A stretch of 64,000 nt of DNA from Clostridium sp. DL-VIII. Its GTDB lineage: Bacteria > Bacillota > Clostridia > Clostridiales > Clostridiaceae. Shown one piece after another: positions 40,945-49,569 of the stretch. The notes below the pieces were generated by a model, which saw only the letters and a program-made list of their open reading frames with translations, was not told the origin of the DNA and did not search any database. The stretch covers positions 2,830,779-2,894,778 of the forward strand of contig NZ_CM001240.1 in assembly GCF_000230835.1 (NCBI RefSeq), in the 5' to 3' direction. Position 1 is the stretch's first letter; each line of letters begins with the position of its first letter. The position numbers and the translations under genes were made by a program.

Positions 40945-41428
40945 AGTAGTTTTTAGTGCTTATCAATAAAATAAAGTCTAATTTTTCAAAATGAATATTT
41001 CAGTATGAGGTTAGAGATAAAAGCATTATCTTATTTAAAGAAAGCATGTTATTCATATTCAAGTTTTAAAAGTAGAGTTTATATTTAAGTGTCTATAATT
41101 AGTTGGCATTAGGCAAAAAAATAAGAGTAAGCGGAAAACTGTAAATTACTAAATAAAATATAGGGCAATAGTATTAGGGTATACTAGTCGCTATACATTG
41201 TATTTAATTTTATATTTAGATATTATAAGTAATTTCTGTAAGAGTTATTATAGACTCATATTAAGAAGTCTTACTCTTCCTAGTATAATACATTATATTA
41301 GGATGGGTACGACTTTTGTATAAACATTATGTCTAGATTAACTATTTTTGAGTATGAGGTAATTATTTTGTCCAGTAACATTTAAGCGTACGGACTGAGA
41401 AATGAAGTGAGGCAAGAGATATTGTAAT
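40945..41428 (+). repeat. Long dispersed non-coding repeat, copy A
   Basis: Blocks shared with 51636-52190 in the same order and orientation: AGTAGTTTTTA...CTTAT..AATAAAATAAA, GAGATAAAAGCATTAT, a hairpin (41266-41315) with loop region AGTATAATACATTATATTAG, and a terminal GAGAAATGAAGTGAG..AAGAGATATT. No ORF is conserved. Copies flank a 10.2-kb gene block. No transposase or terminal inverted repeats are visible. Confidence 0.6.
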
Positions 41429-41738
41429 TTATTGTGGATATTCTTTACCTTTACGTAAATTAAAAACCTCTTTAATTTCATCAAATAATTGCTCTAATGG
41501 TACAACTCTATTTTTGTAGGTACATTTTCTATTATCAGTTTTTATAAAATATGGTTCTTGGGCTTCACCATTAGTAAATGTGAATATTTCTAAAAATCCT
41601 TTATGTGGGTTGACTGTAGCGATATTATTCCAATCTTCATGCAATGGATCTTGGATTTTTAAATTATATACCTTTAAATCACTAGAGGATCTATGATAAT
41701 AAAATTGAGGTTTATGCTACTTTTATATATTTTGTCAT
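41429..41738 (-). pseudogene. Frameshifted small gene (about 102-residue product) of unknown family
   Basis: On the minus strand ATG at 41738 reads MTKYIKVA then stop. Dropping one base (position 41714) restores a continuous frame KPQFYYHRSSSDLKVYNL.. LHEDWNNIATVNPHKGFLEIF .. to the stop at 41429. The total length 310 bp is one more than a multiple of three. The last 71 codons are open and start only at TTG. No convincing RBS for either start. Family not recognised. Could be a real one-base insertion or a sequencing error. Confidence 0.55.
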
Positions 41739-41848
41739 ACCATATTTAATCAGAAAAGGTATAATTAGTATAGAAGTATTGGATTGCTTTTATAAGTCAT
41801 CGAATAAGAATATGTACTACTTGAAATAAATGAAAGGTTGAGAATCAT

Positions 41849-42013
41849 ATGCGTAAAGAAGATATAGAAATATTAGATCACTTATTAACAACGTATAGTA
41901 ATGAAGAATTTGCAGCAACTATTGCTGAGTTATGCCATGGAAAGACTAATACAGAAACAAAGAATATTATTCGTTGTTTACAGCACGAAATAGAAGTAAG
42001 AGAAAATAATTAA
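41849..42013 (+). CDS. Hypothetical small protein (54 residues)
   Basis: MRKEDIEILDHLLTTYSNEE continues to AELCHGKTNTETKNIIRCLQHEIEVRENN. It is acidic, helical and soluble-looking. RBS GAAAGG lies 8-12 bp upstream; a TATAAT box stands about 80 bp upstream in AAAAGGTATAATTAG. I do not recognise the family. Coding potential is judged fair because of ATG, RBS and promoter. Confidence 0.5.
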   Translation: MRKEDIEILDHLLTTYSNEEFAATIAELCHGKTNTETKNIIRCLQHEIEVRENN

Positions 42014-42130
42014 TAATTTGGTAATTTCATTACAAGGTATAACAAGTTAAAATTTGTGGAAGATGCACTAATGTAACAATTATTTTTAATAATGGAATAT
42101 TTAGAATAAATAAAGATAGGGATGATACAA

Positions 42131-42850
42131 GTGAAAAATAAAATTGATGAAGAATTAATTATTACAACCGACGATACACTTAATATGCTGGATGATATTC
42201 TTGAAAAGAGAGATAATGAATGGTGGAATAAATTTTATGCTGATAGGGAAAAGCCAATTCCTTTTTTTAAAAACATTCCTGATGAAAATCTTGTCTCATA
42301 CTGTATATCCAATATATTGGACAAGGGTAAGGCTTTAGATATTGGGTGTGGAAATGGTCGAAATTCATTATATCTAACCACACAAGGGTTTGATGTAACT
42401 GGAATAGATATCTCTAATAATTCAATAGATTGGGCAAATGAATTAGCAGTAGATTATACTAATAGACCTATATTTAAGTGTGAATCATTATTTGATTTTG
42501 AAGATGATTCCAAAAGTTTTGATTTTATTAATGATAGTGGATGTTTCCATCACATTAAACCACATAGAAGAGATTACTATTTTAAAACCATTCTAAATTA
42601 TTTAAAAGACGATGGATGTTTTGCAATGACTTGTTTTGATTTAAATGGTGGAGCAAATATATCAGATTATGATGTATATCGAGATTATTCTATGCATGGT
42701 GGAATTGGTTTTTCAGAATATAAATTAAAGAAAATTCTTGAAAATTATTTTGATATAATTGAATTTAGAAAAATGCAGGAGTCTAATAATTCCAATGTAT
42801 ATGGTAAAGAATTTTTATGGGCAACACTTATGAAGAAAAAAAGAAGTTAA
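42131..42850 (+). CDS. Class I SAM-dependent methyltransferase
   Basis: 239 residues from GTG 42131, preferred over ATG 42122 because AGGGA stands 9 bp before it. Motif I ALDIGCGNGRNSLYL, motif II TGIDIS, and NDSGCFHHI typify a methyltransferase of the type 11/25 group. The N-terminal WWNKFYADREKPIPFF is common to tellurite/thiopurine-like methyltransferases of Firmicutes. Substrate unknown. Lone gene in the accessory zone. Confidence 0.82.
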   Translation: MKNKIDEELIITTDDTLNMLDDILEKRDNEWWNKFYADREKPIPFFKNIPDENLVSYCISNILDKGKALDIGCGNGRNSLYLTTQGFDVTGIDISNNSIDWANELAVDYTNRPIFKCESLFDFEDDSKSFDFINDSGCFHHIKPHRRDYYFKTILNYLKDDGCFAMTCFDLNGGANISDYDVYRDYSMHGGIGFSEYKLKKILENYFDIIEFRKMQESNNSNVYGKEFLWATLMKKKRS

Positions 42851-42948
42851 ATCATAATTTTCTTAATGGGTGTAACAGTTGAAGTTTATAGGTGTTGCAC
42901 CAATGTAAATTAATGCGGATAATGGAGTTACAAAAATGGAGGATAAAA

Positions 42949-43374
42949 ATGGAAATTAAGCTATTTGAGCAAAAATATAGGGATGATATGATATTTATGA
43001 TTTTAGAAGCGAAAGACGCTTTAGGAAGAATACCGCGATTAAACAATGATTTGCTTGATATTATTGCTAATTATTTTTCTACTGGTAACATGTTTTGGAT
43101 AGCAATTGATGATGAGAACAGAGTTATAGGAACAATTGGAACAAAAATCATTTCAGAAAATGAAATGTGGTTAAAGAGGCTCTTTGTTAAATCTACAATA
43201 AAAAGGCAAGGAATAGGCAAGAAACTTTATAATAAGTCAGAAGAGTTTGCTAAACATAAAGGTATTGATACGATATACACGAAATTTTCATCTGGTTATG
43301 TTGAAGCACAAAGATTTTATCCAGCAATGGGTTTTAAAGAAATAGCCCCTTATGAAATGGTTAAACATTTATAA
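42949..43374 (+). CDS. GNAT-family N-acetyltransferase
   Basis: 141 residues from ATG 42949 after TGGAGGA; an upstream in-frame ATG at 42892 has no RBS. The acetyl-CoA binding motif RLFVKSTIKRQGIGKKLYNKSEEFAKHKG (in parts) and C-terminal YVEAQRFYPAMGFKEIAPY show a complete GNAT fold. Substrate not predictable. One of several GNATs in the accessory zone. Confidence 0.85.
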   Translation: MEIKLFEQKYRDDMIFMILEAKDALGRIPRLNNDLLDIIANYFSTGNMFWIAIDDENRVIGTIGTKIISENEMWLKRLFVKSTIKRQGIGKKLYNKSEEFAKHKGIDTIYTKFSSGYVEAQRFYPAMGFKEIAPYEMVKHL

Positions 43375-43460
43375 TAAATATTACTACACAAATTTCTTAT
43401 AAAACGTAACATTAAATTAAGATGGAAAATGAGATTATTTAAACTTAATGGGGGGGAAAA

Positions 43461-43907
43461 ATGTTAAAACATACAGGAACTATTCAAATAGAATCAGAAC
43501 GATTAATACTTCGTAAATTTGTATATAGTGATATTCCACATATGCTAAAAAATTGGATTGCAAATCCTGCTGTACAAAACGAATATGGTGAACCAGCGTA
43601 TAAAACTGTTGATGATGTTCATGAATTATTAAGTAAATGGATTGTGAATTATAATAATAATGACTTCTATAGATGGGCTATAATACTTAAAGAGAATGAT
43701 GAAAACATAGGTCAAATTGCATTTTGTAAAGTATACACTGAAATTGAAACCGTAGAAATCGAGTATTGTATTGGTGAAAATTATACAGGAAAAGGTTATG
43801 CTACAGAGGCATTAAATGAAGTTATTGATTTTTCATTTAAAAAGCCAAAATTTCATAAGTTAGAAGCGTTTCAAATGAAAGAGGATACAATATGGAGAGT
43901 TATGTAA
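43461..43907 (+). pseudogene. RimJ/RimL-type acetyltransferase, C-terminally truncated
   Basis: 148 residues. TIQIESERLILRKFVYSDIP, FYRWAIILKEND and IEYCIGENYTGKGYATEAL match the intact relative at 48206-48763 (185 residues). After KFHKLEAF the expected catalytic-fold end (xxNxxSGKVxxKCG) is missing and a short unrelated tail runs to the stop inside the next gene. Probably inactive. RBS GGGGGGG. Fusion point near 43872. Confidence 0.7.
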
Positions 43908-44638
43908 ATATTTTAGGAATAAATTTCTCAAAACTAAATTTGAAGGAAACAGTTAAATTAATTGATACTAAAGTATCAGAAGATAACAATAAAATATTTC
44001 ATCTTATCACAGTAAACCCAGAAATTGCAGTTCAGATTCAGGATGATCCAGAATTGAAAAAAATATCACTTGAAGCAGATATAATAACTCCAGATGGAGT
44101 AGGTATTGTTTTTGCATCAAGATTAAAAAGAAATCCAGTGCAAGAAAGAGTTACAGGTTATGATTTGTTTTTGGAATGTTTAGAGGTTGGAAATCAGAAA
44201 GGCTGGTCATTTTATTTGTTAGGATCAGACGAAGAAGTAAATAGTAAAGCAGCAGAATATATAATTGAAAATTACTCCAATATTAAAATTGCTGGTAGAA
44301 ATAATGGTTATTTTAAAAATGAAGAGGAAGATAAAATTGTTCACGACATAAATGATTCAAAACCTGATATTCTTATAGTTGCGTTAGGATCTCCACTTGC
44401 TGATAAATGGATTTATAAACATAAAAGTGAACTTAATACAAAAGTTGTTTTTGGTGTAGGAGGAACTCTTGATGTAATTACAGGAAAAGTTAAACCCACA
44501 CCGCAAATTTGGAAAAAATTAAATTTAGAATGGTTACATAGAAGAATAACTCAACCGTCAAGAAAAGAACGACAAAAAAAGTTGAAAGTTTTTGCATATA
44601 GAGCAGTTGTTGAAACAATTTGTAAGAATACAAATTAG
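43892..44638 (+). CDS. WecG/TagA/CpsF-family glycosyltransferase
   Basis: 248 residues. It transfers N-acetylmannosamine or a related sugar to undecaprenyl-PP-GlcNAc in teichoic acid or wall polymer synthesis. HLITVNPEIAVQIQ (T40), ADIITPDGVGIVFASRL (D68), RVTGYDLF, FYLLGSDEEVN, ALGSPLADKWI, GVGGTLDVITGKVKPTP and NLEWLHRRITQPSR are all family motifs. The start overlaps the truncated acetyltransferase by 16 bp with AAAGAGG before it. No other wall-polymer genes are adjacent, so it is an orphan here. Confidence 0.9.
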   Translation: MESYVNILGINFSKLNLKETVKLIDTKVSEDNNKIFHLITVNPEIAVQIQDDPELKKISLEADIITPDGVGIVFASRLKRNPVQERVTGYDLFLECLEVGNQKGWSFYLLGSDEEVNSKAAEYIIENYSNIKIAGRNNGYFKNEEEDKIVHDINDSKPDILIVALGSPLADKWIYKHKSELNTKVVFGVGGTLDVITGKVKPTPQIWKKLNLEWLHRRITQPSRKERQKKLKVFAYRAVVETICKNTN

Positions 44639-44679
44639 TATAGTTAAATATTGTAGATTGGAATTAAAGGAAAATGAAG

Positions 44680-45369
44680 ATGGAGAAGGTATTATTTTGG
44701 GATTTTCAGGATACATTAGCAAGTAATAATTTTATGTTTAGTAAAGCACTATATAAGGTGTTAAAAAATTATGAACCAAATACTGATATTGTTCTTGATG
44801 ATTTTAAAAAGAAAAAAATTATTGGATTTCCTTGGCAAGATCATAAGAAAGAATATTTGCATTTAACAAAGGGAAATAGTTGGTGGAAACATGCGGAAAA
44901 TATATTCATAGATGTATATAAAGAATTTAAAATTACTGAAGATAAGGCAATACTTTTGGCTAGAAATGTTAGAGAAGAATTGATAAAGGCAACTGAATTT
45001 ACCCTATTTGATGATACTATAGAAATACTGGATTATTACAAAGAAAGAGGTTTTACTAATATTATATTATCTAATCATATTCCAGAACTTGAGGATATAG
45101 TTAGAGAATTAGGGTTATCAGAATATATAACTTACTGTATTTCATCTGCAAATGTGGGATATGAAAAGCCTAATCCTAAAATATATAAATATGCTTTAGA
45201 AAAATTACATAATCATTCAGAAATATGGATGATAGGTGATAGCATTATTGCAGATGTAAAAGGTGCTGAAAGTGTAGGAATAAAGGGGGTTCTTGTAAGA
45301 AGTAAAAATGATAACAACGTAAAGTATTACTCTAGTGATCTACGAGGTCTAAAAGAAATCATTATTTAA
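44680..45369 (+). CDS. HAD-superfamily hydrolase
   Basis: 229 residues from ATG 44680, 9 bp after AAAGG; ATG 44674 is too close to it. Motif I FWDFQDTLA (the usual second Asp kept), motif II ILSNHIP, motif III EKPNPKIY with lysine, motif IV WMIGDSIIADVKGAES. A phosphoglycolate-phosphatase-like HAD with a helical cap. Substrate unknown. Confidence 0.85.
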   Translation: MEKVLFWDFQDTLASNNFMFSKALYKVLKNYEPNTDIVLDDFKKKKIIGFPWQDHKKEYLHLTKGNSWWKHAENIFIDVYKEFKITEDKAILLARNVREELIKATEFTLFDDTIEILDYYKERGFTNIILSNHIPELEDIVRELGLSEYITYCISSANVGYEKPNPKIYKYALEKLHNHSEIWMIGDSIIADVKGAESVGIKGVLVRSKNDNNVKYYSSDLRGLKEIII

Positions 45370-45421
45370 ACTAAAATTATAACAATATGAAGATTGGTTG
45401 GTTAAATGATAGGAGGCTGAT

Positions 45422-45544
45422 ATTATAGGTAAAGTAGTTATTGTAAAAAATTGTGTTCATTTTATTCATACAGATAAAGTTGGAGAGTATATACAACACG
45501 TATTATCATTTATTAATGATTCAAGCAAAGAATATAAAGTGTGA
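45422..45544 (+). pseudogene. C-terminal fragment of an alpha/beta hydrolase
   Basis: The frame IIGKVVIVKNCVHFIHTDKV and YIQHVLSFIND fits the catalytic-His end of alpha/beta hydrolases (HFIH). AGGAGG lies before it but no ATG. All upstream parts are missing. Confidence 0.45.
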
Positions 45545-45551
45545 GGTTGTA

Positions 45552-45700
45552 ATGATGATTATATATTTAGTGAGACATGGGAAAGATGATGACTATTATC
45601 TATTATAAAAATGGAGAATTAACGGATCATAGTTTAGAATTCATACAAATAATTAAATTTTTTAAGATTAATGTTAATTTTATATTAGATATATATTAAT
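45552..45700 (+). pseudogene. N-terminal fragment of a histidine phosphatase-family gene
   Basis: MMIIYLVRHGKDDDYY is the LVRHG start of phosphoglycerate mutase-like phosphatases. The frame stops after 18 codons and an adjacent frame continues with YKNGELTDHSLEFIQ. Only the first part remains. Confidence 0.5.
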
Positions 45701-45724
45701 AAAAGGATTTTGGAGGAAATAAAA

Positions 45725-46249
45725 TTGAAAAGAGATGAATTATGTAAATCAATTTATGAAGTAGCACATTTAAATGGAACTTTTAAGTTAAGGTCAGGAC
45801 AAATTTCAAATGAATATTTTGATAAATATTTATTTGAGTCAAATCCAGTAATTTTAAGAGAAATTGCTAAACATTTAGTAGAACAAGTGCCGGAAGGTAC
45901 AGAGATTTTGGCAGGTTTAGAGATGGGAGGAATTCCAATAGCAACAGCACTATCAATTGAAACAGGAATTCCAGTAGTATTTGTAAGGAAAAAAGCCAAA
46001 GAATATGGTACGTGTAAGTTAGCAGAGGGAACCGACTTTAGGAATAAAAAAGTATGCATTATAGAGGATGTTGTAACAACAGGTGGACAAATTTTATTAA
46101 GTGCAGAGGATTTAAGAGGTTTTGGAGCAAAATTAGAAAATGTATTATGTGTTATAGAGAGAAATCCAGAAGGAAGGAAAAAATTAAGAGAATCAGGTTT
46201 AGAATTAAAAGCACTTTTTACAATGGCTGAATTAAAGGAACATGAATAA
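45725..46249 (+). CDS. pyrE: Orotate phosphoribosyltransferase
   Basis: 174 residues from TTG 45725, 8 bp after GGAGG; the open frame extends upstream only through this RBS. PRPP-binding motif VCIIEDVVTTGGQ and catalytic-loop RKKAKEYGTCKLAEG identify OPRTase of pyrimidine biosynthesis. FKLRSGQISNEYFDKYLFES is the conserved N-terminal part. It stands alone, away from other pyr genes, so it may be an additional copy. Confidence 0.9.
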   Translation: MKRDELCKSIYEVAHLNGTFKLRSGQISNEYFDKYLFESNPVILREIAKHLVEQVPEGTEILAGLEMGGIPIATALSIETGIPVVFVRKKAKEYGTCKLAEGTDFRNKKVCIIEDVVTTGGQILLSAEDLRGFGAKLENVLCVIERNPEGRKKLRESGLELKALFTMAELKEHE

Positions 46250-46295
46250 TTCATCATAATATTAAATTAATAGGTGAATGCATTCAAAATAAATA

Positions 46296-46579
46296 GTAAT
46301 ATGCTAAGGGTAAAGAATTTTCTTTGGATCTTGAACATAAAATAAATGAAAAGAAAGCAGCATATGACAGGGAACAAGCGTATAATCCTAATTATACTGA
46401 TTTCATAAGATTTATATCTAAATTAGATAAAGGGGTATACCCAAAAAATGGATTGTGAGCAAATAGGTTTTTCAAATTCAAAGAATTTATCTAAAAGTAT
46501 ATTAAAAAAAGAAACTGCAATGAAATACTTGGCAGGAGCAAATATAGATGCTGGAAGTCAATCAATAATAGTTAGTTAA
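46296..46579 (+). pseudogene. Frameshifted gene of unknown family
   Basis: One frame reads GKEFSLDLEHKINEKKAAYD through KLDKGVYPKNGL to TGA at 46455-46457. A second frame (ATG 46448) continues with EQIGFSNSKNLSKSILKKET and ends GANIDAGSQSIIVS at 46579. They join naturally if one base change is assumed. A terminator follows. I do not recognise the family. Confidence 0.45.
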
Positions 46580-46590
46580 GTAAAATTAAG

Positions 46591-46627
46591 CAGTATTGGT
46601 ACTAATACTGTCAATACTGTTTTTTTA
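46591..46627 (+). terminator. Rho-independent terminator
   Basis: CAGTATTG (46591-46598) and CAATACTG (46612-46619) form the stem, with TTTTTTT after it. Confidence 0.75.
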
Positions 46628-46632
46628 GTTAT

Positions 46633-46710
46633 AAATAAACTAATACTGTCATATTGCACTACTCGTTAAAGTATGTAACGGAAAAAATTAATGAAGATAT
46701 ATATTTAAGG
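46633..46710 (+). repeat. Dispersed non-coding repeat, partner of 40702-40790
   Basis: ACTGTCATATTGCACTACTC and AAAATTAATGAAGATATATA match the earlier copy with few changes. Contains no ORF. It follows a terminator, as copy one does. Confidence 0.55.
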
Positions 46711-46859
46711 ATTCCATTTGAGTTAGTTAATTATTACTAGATGAAAGTCAATGCTTAGTAGTAGGTGTAAATATCTTTTACTCATAATTCTCATGCAAAG
46801 GATACTGAATTTTCAAGGTATATACCTTTCTTTAGACTACTGGTAGATTTATAACAATT

Positions 46860-47009
46860 TTAAAAAATAGGGAAACAAGGAATGTCATAAGAATTAATCA
46901 TATAATGAAGTAATTGTATCATTTGTGCAGTATTTACGCTTGTTTTAGCAATTTCTTTATAATCAGGGCAACTTAAAAAATATTGAAACTTATCATTTAT
47001 TTAACTCAT
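46860..47009 (-). pseudogene. Small gene with an in-frame stop at codon 3
   Basis: On the minus strand GGAGGATTACATG starts MS, then TAA, then a clean frame INDKFQYFLSCPDYKEIAKT and SVNTAQMIQLLHYMINSYDI to PCFPIF and stop. An ideal RBS/ATG with a nonsense codon points to recent inactivation. Family not recognised. The rest of 46711-47249 holds the promoter below and nothing else supported. Confidence 0.5.
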
Positions 47010-47149
47010 GTAATCCTCCTAAAATTTATTGCTATTATCTTATAGTATATTACAAATTGGAACTAAAAATATACGATTTAAAGATAGTAGATAATAAAAT
47101 GTCAAGAACAAAATTATGGGAGTTTATACTGTTTTTATTTAATTTCTCG

Positions 47150-47178
47150 ATGACATATTTAATTAAAAAAGGTATAAT
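47150..47178 (+). promoter_or_regulatory. Sigma-A promoter for the QueG-like gene
   Basis: ATGACA and TATAAT are separated by 17 bp. Sequence ATATTTAAT..AAAAAGGTATAATT is also found at 41741-41766 before another gene, so the promoter itself may be part of a repeated module. Confidence 0.6.
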
Positions 47179-47249
47179 TTAGTACAAGATTGTTAGTTCA
47201 AAGATGCTTAAAAAACGTTATATTCTTATAGGAGGCAGGGGAGGGTGTT

Positions 47250-47918
47250 ATGGATAGTAATTATATTAAAGAGATGGCATATTTGTTAGGAGCAGATGTA
47301 TGTGGAATTGGAAGTATAAAAAGATTTAATGATGCTCCAAAGGGATTCCATCCATTAGATGTTTATTCTGAAACAAAATCAGTGATAGTATTTGGAAAGC
47401 AATTTTCAGCAAGTTTATTTGAAGCCAATACAAATGTTCCTTATACATTTATTAAAAATAAATCGGCTAGTTTGCTAGATGATATTGCTATTAAACTTAC
47501 TGATACAATTGAATCAGTAGGTTATAAGGCAATACCTATTCCAGCAGATGAACCTTATGAATATTGGGATTCAGCAAATAAACATGGCAGAGGAATATTA
47601 TCATTAAAACATTTGGCTAAGTTATCTGGTATTGGATGGATAGGGAAGAATACTTTATTAATAAACAAGAAATATGGAAATCGTCTCTATCTTGGAGCAG
47701 TAATGACTAATGCAGAATTAATAGAAGATGAATTAGTAAGTAATTTATGCCCAGAAAACTGTAATATTTGTCTAGACTCATGTCCTCAATCTGCGTTAGA
47801 TGGGATTACAGTAAATCAAAAGAAATGTAGAGAATTATGCTGTTATGTAACTGATGGTGGAGGATTTGTATATGGATGTAATATATGTAGAAAAGTATGT
47901 CCATTTGCTAATACATAG
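47250..47918 (+). CDS. QueG-like 4Fe-4S protein (short epoxyqueuosine reductase homologue)
   Basis: 222 residues. LSGIGWIGKNTLLINKKYGNRLYLGAV (in parts) is the QueG signature; two ferredoxin-like clusters are built from CPENCNICLDSCP and CCYVTDGG..YGCNICRKVCPF. It is much shorter than QueG (about 300-380 residues) and lacks the C-terminal HEAT part, so a function other than tRNA queuosine synthesis is likely. RBS GGGAGGGTG. Confidence 0.78.
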   Translation: MDSNYIKEMAYLLGADVCGIGSIKRFNDAPKGFHPLDVYSETKSVIVFGKQFSASLFEANTNVPYTFIKNKSASLLDDIAIKLTDTIESVGYKAIPIPADEPYEYWDSANKHGRGILSLKHLAKLSGIGWIGKNTLLINKKYGNRLYLGAVMTNAELIEDELVSNLCPENCNICLDSCPQSALDGITVNQKKCRELCCYVTDGGGFVYGCNICRKVCPFANT

Positions 47919-47931
47919 TTAATCTTAAATT

Positions 47932-48159
47932 GTGCCATACCAGCAAGTTATTTTAATTCTTTCAAAAGAACTGATTAAGATTAGTAAAAACATAACCTTT
48001 TTAGGTGAAATACCAAAAATGAATGACTTTGAAAAGAGAAAACCTATTGGAAAGCAAATGAATGACAAAGTTCTTGGGGATGATTTTGTATTTGATGATA
48101 CTGCACTTGTATATAAAAGTGACAATGGTATTTATATTATAGCAGGATGTTCTCAGTAA
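47932..48159 (+). pseudogene. Internal fragment of an MBL-fold hydrolase gene
   Basis: ILSKELIKISKNITFLGEIP, KMNDFEKRKPIGKQ and DDTALVYKSDNGIYIIAGCS match residues about 115-185 of the intact MBL-fold protein at 54453-55259. The metal-binding HxHxDH and C-terminus are missing. It stops where the conserved HSG should follow. Confidence 0.75.
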
Positions 48160-48205
48160 ATTAAGGTAAAGTATAGATTATTTTAATAATATAAAGGGGT
48201 GTAGA

Positions 48206-48763
48206 ATGAAGCATTTAGGTACAAAAGAGTTAGAAACTAATAGACTGAAATTACGTAAGTTTGAATTGTCTGATGCAGAAGCGATGTTTAAGAACTGGGC
48301 CAGTGATTCAGAAGTAACGAAATATTTAATGTGGCCTTCTCATAAGAATGTAAGTGTATCAGAATCCATACTAAAGGAATGGATTACACAATATGAGGAT
48401 GATACCTTCTATCAATGGGCCATTGTATTAAAATCAAATGGAAATGAGCCAATTGGAAGTATAAGTATTGTTAGAATAGATGAACGTATTAATATGGTTC
48501 ATGTTGGTTATTGCATTGGGAAAAAGTGGTGGCATCAAGGAATAACCTCGGAAGCACTTACGTCTTTAATTAGTTTCTTCTTTAAAGAAGTTAAGGTAAA
48601 TCGCATTGAAGCGAGACACGATACTAGAAATCTTAATTCAGGAAAAGTTATGAAGAAATGTGGATTGATTTATGAGGGAACTATAAAACATGGAGATTGG
48701 AATAACCAAGGCATTTGTGATTATTCAATGTACGGACTTATTGCGGAAGATTACAAAGAGTAA
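48206..48763 (+). CDS. RimJ/RimL-type N-acetyltransferase
   Basis: 185 residues. TNRLKLRKFELSDAEAMFKN, FYQWAIVLKSNGNEPIGSIS, VGYCIGKKWWHQGITSEAL and NLNSGKVMKKCGLIYEG represent a complete GNAT_3 fold. It acetylates an amino group on an unknown acceptor. RBS AAAGGGGTG. Full-length relative of the truncated gene at 43461. Confidence 0.88.
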   Translation: MKHLGTKELETNRLKLRKFELSDAEAMFKNWASDSEVTKYLMWPSHKNVSVSESILKEWITQYEDDTFYQWAIVLKSNGNEPIGSISIVRIDERINMVHVGYCIGKKWWHQGITSEALTSLISFFFKEVKVNRIEARHDTRNLNSGKVMKKCGLIYEGTIKHGDWNNQGICDYSMYGLIAEDYKE

Positions 48764-48851
48764 GAATGCAATCTTAATATAAATTTTTATATAAGCGTGT
48801 CACAACAGTAAGTTATAACTTACTAATCATGAAAATTTTAAGGAGTTAAAT

Positions 48852-49478
48852 ATGTTAGAATACAATGATAGAGCAGGTATACCAACTATTAAAGAGGCAG
48901 AAGCATTTTTGCGTGAGGCTGGAGAATTAAATCCAGGGCCTTGGGTACAACATTCTATGTATGCCAGTAAAGCAGCACAAATGATAGCAGAAAATTGTGA
49001 GGGATTAGACCCACATATTGCATCAATACTTGGAATGCTTCATGATATAGGCAGAAGATTTGGAATAACTGATATGAGGCATATTTTAGATGGATATAAT
49101 TTTTTAATGGAAAAAGGATTTTATCGGGTGGCTAAGGTATGTATTACTCATTCCTTTGATTATAAAGATATAAAATCTGCTTTTGGAAAGTGGGATTGCA
49201 CTAAGGAAGAGTACGAATTTGTAAAACAGTATTTAGAAAGCACTGAATATGATGATTATGATAGGCTTATTCAGTTATGTGATTCTCTAGCATTTATTGA
49301 TGGCTACTGCCTTATAGAGAAAAGGATGATAGACGTAGCGCTAAGACATGGAATAAATGAATATACTACACTAAAATGGAAGGCAACATTTGAAATAAAA
49401 GAGTATTTTGAATTAAAGATGGGCAAATCATTATACAGTGTACTTCCAGGGGTGGTTGAGAATACTTTTGGATTATAG
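48852..49478 (+). CDS. HD-domain phosphohydrolase
   Basis: 208 residues. PWVQHSMYASKAAQMIAENC, LGMLHDIGRRFG and VCITHSFDYKD carry the H..HD..H metal ligands of HD domains; the later LIQLCDSLAFIDGY supplies the last Asp. It probably hydrolyses a nucleotide or similar phosphate. RBS AAGGAG. Single gene. Confidence 0.85.
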   Translation: MLEYNDRAGIPTIKEAEAFLREAGELNPGPWVQHSMYASKAAQMIAENCEGLDPHIASILGMLHDIGRRFGITDMRHILDGYNFLMEKGFYRVAKVCITHSFDYKDIKSAFGKWDCTKEEYEFVKQYLESTEYDDYDRLIQLCDSLAFIDGYCLIEKRMIDVALRHGINEYTTLKWKATFEIKEYFELKMGKSLYSVLPGVVENTFGL

Positions 49479-49569
49479 ATGTGTTCTAGATTATTTTTAC
49501 GTAATCTTCTTTTAGTATGAAAAAATTATTTTAATTTTAATCATTTAGAAATGGAGTAAGTGGGCTATA

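Noticed and set aside
45754..46257. 167-codon minus-strand frame opposite pyrE
   Set aside because: pyrE is fully supported by motif and RBS; the opposite frame lacks both.
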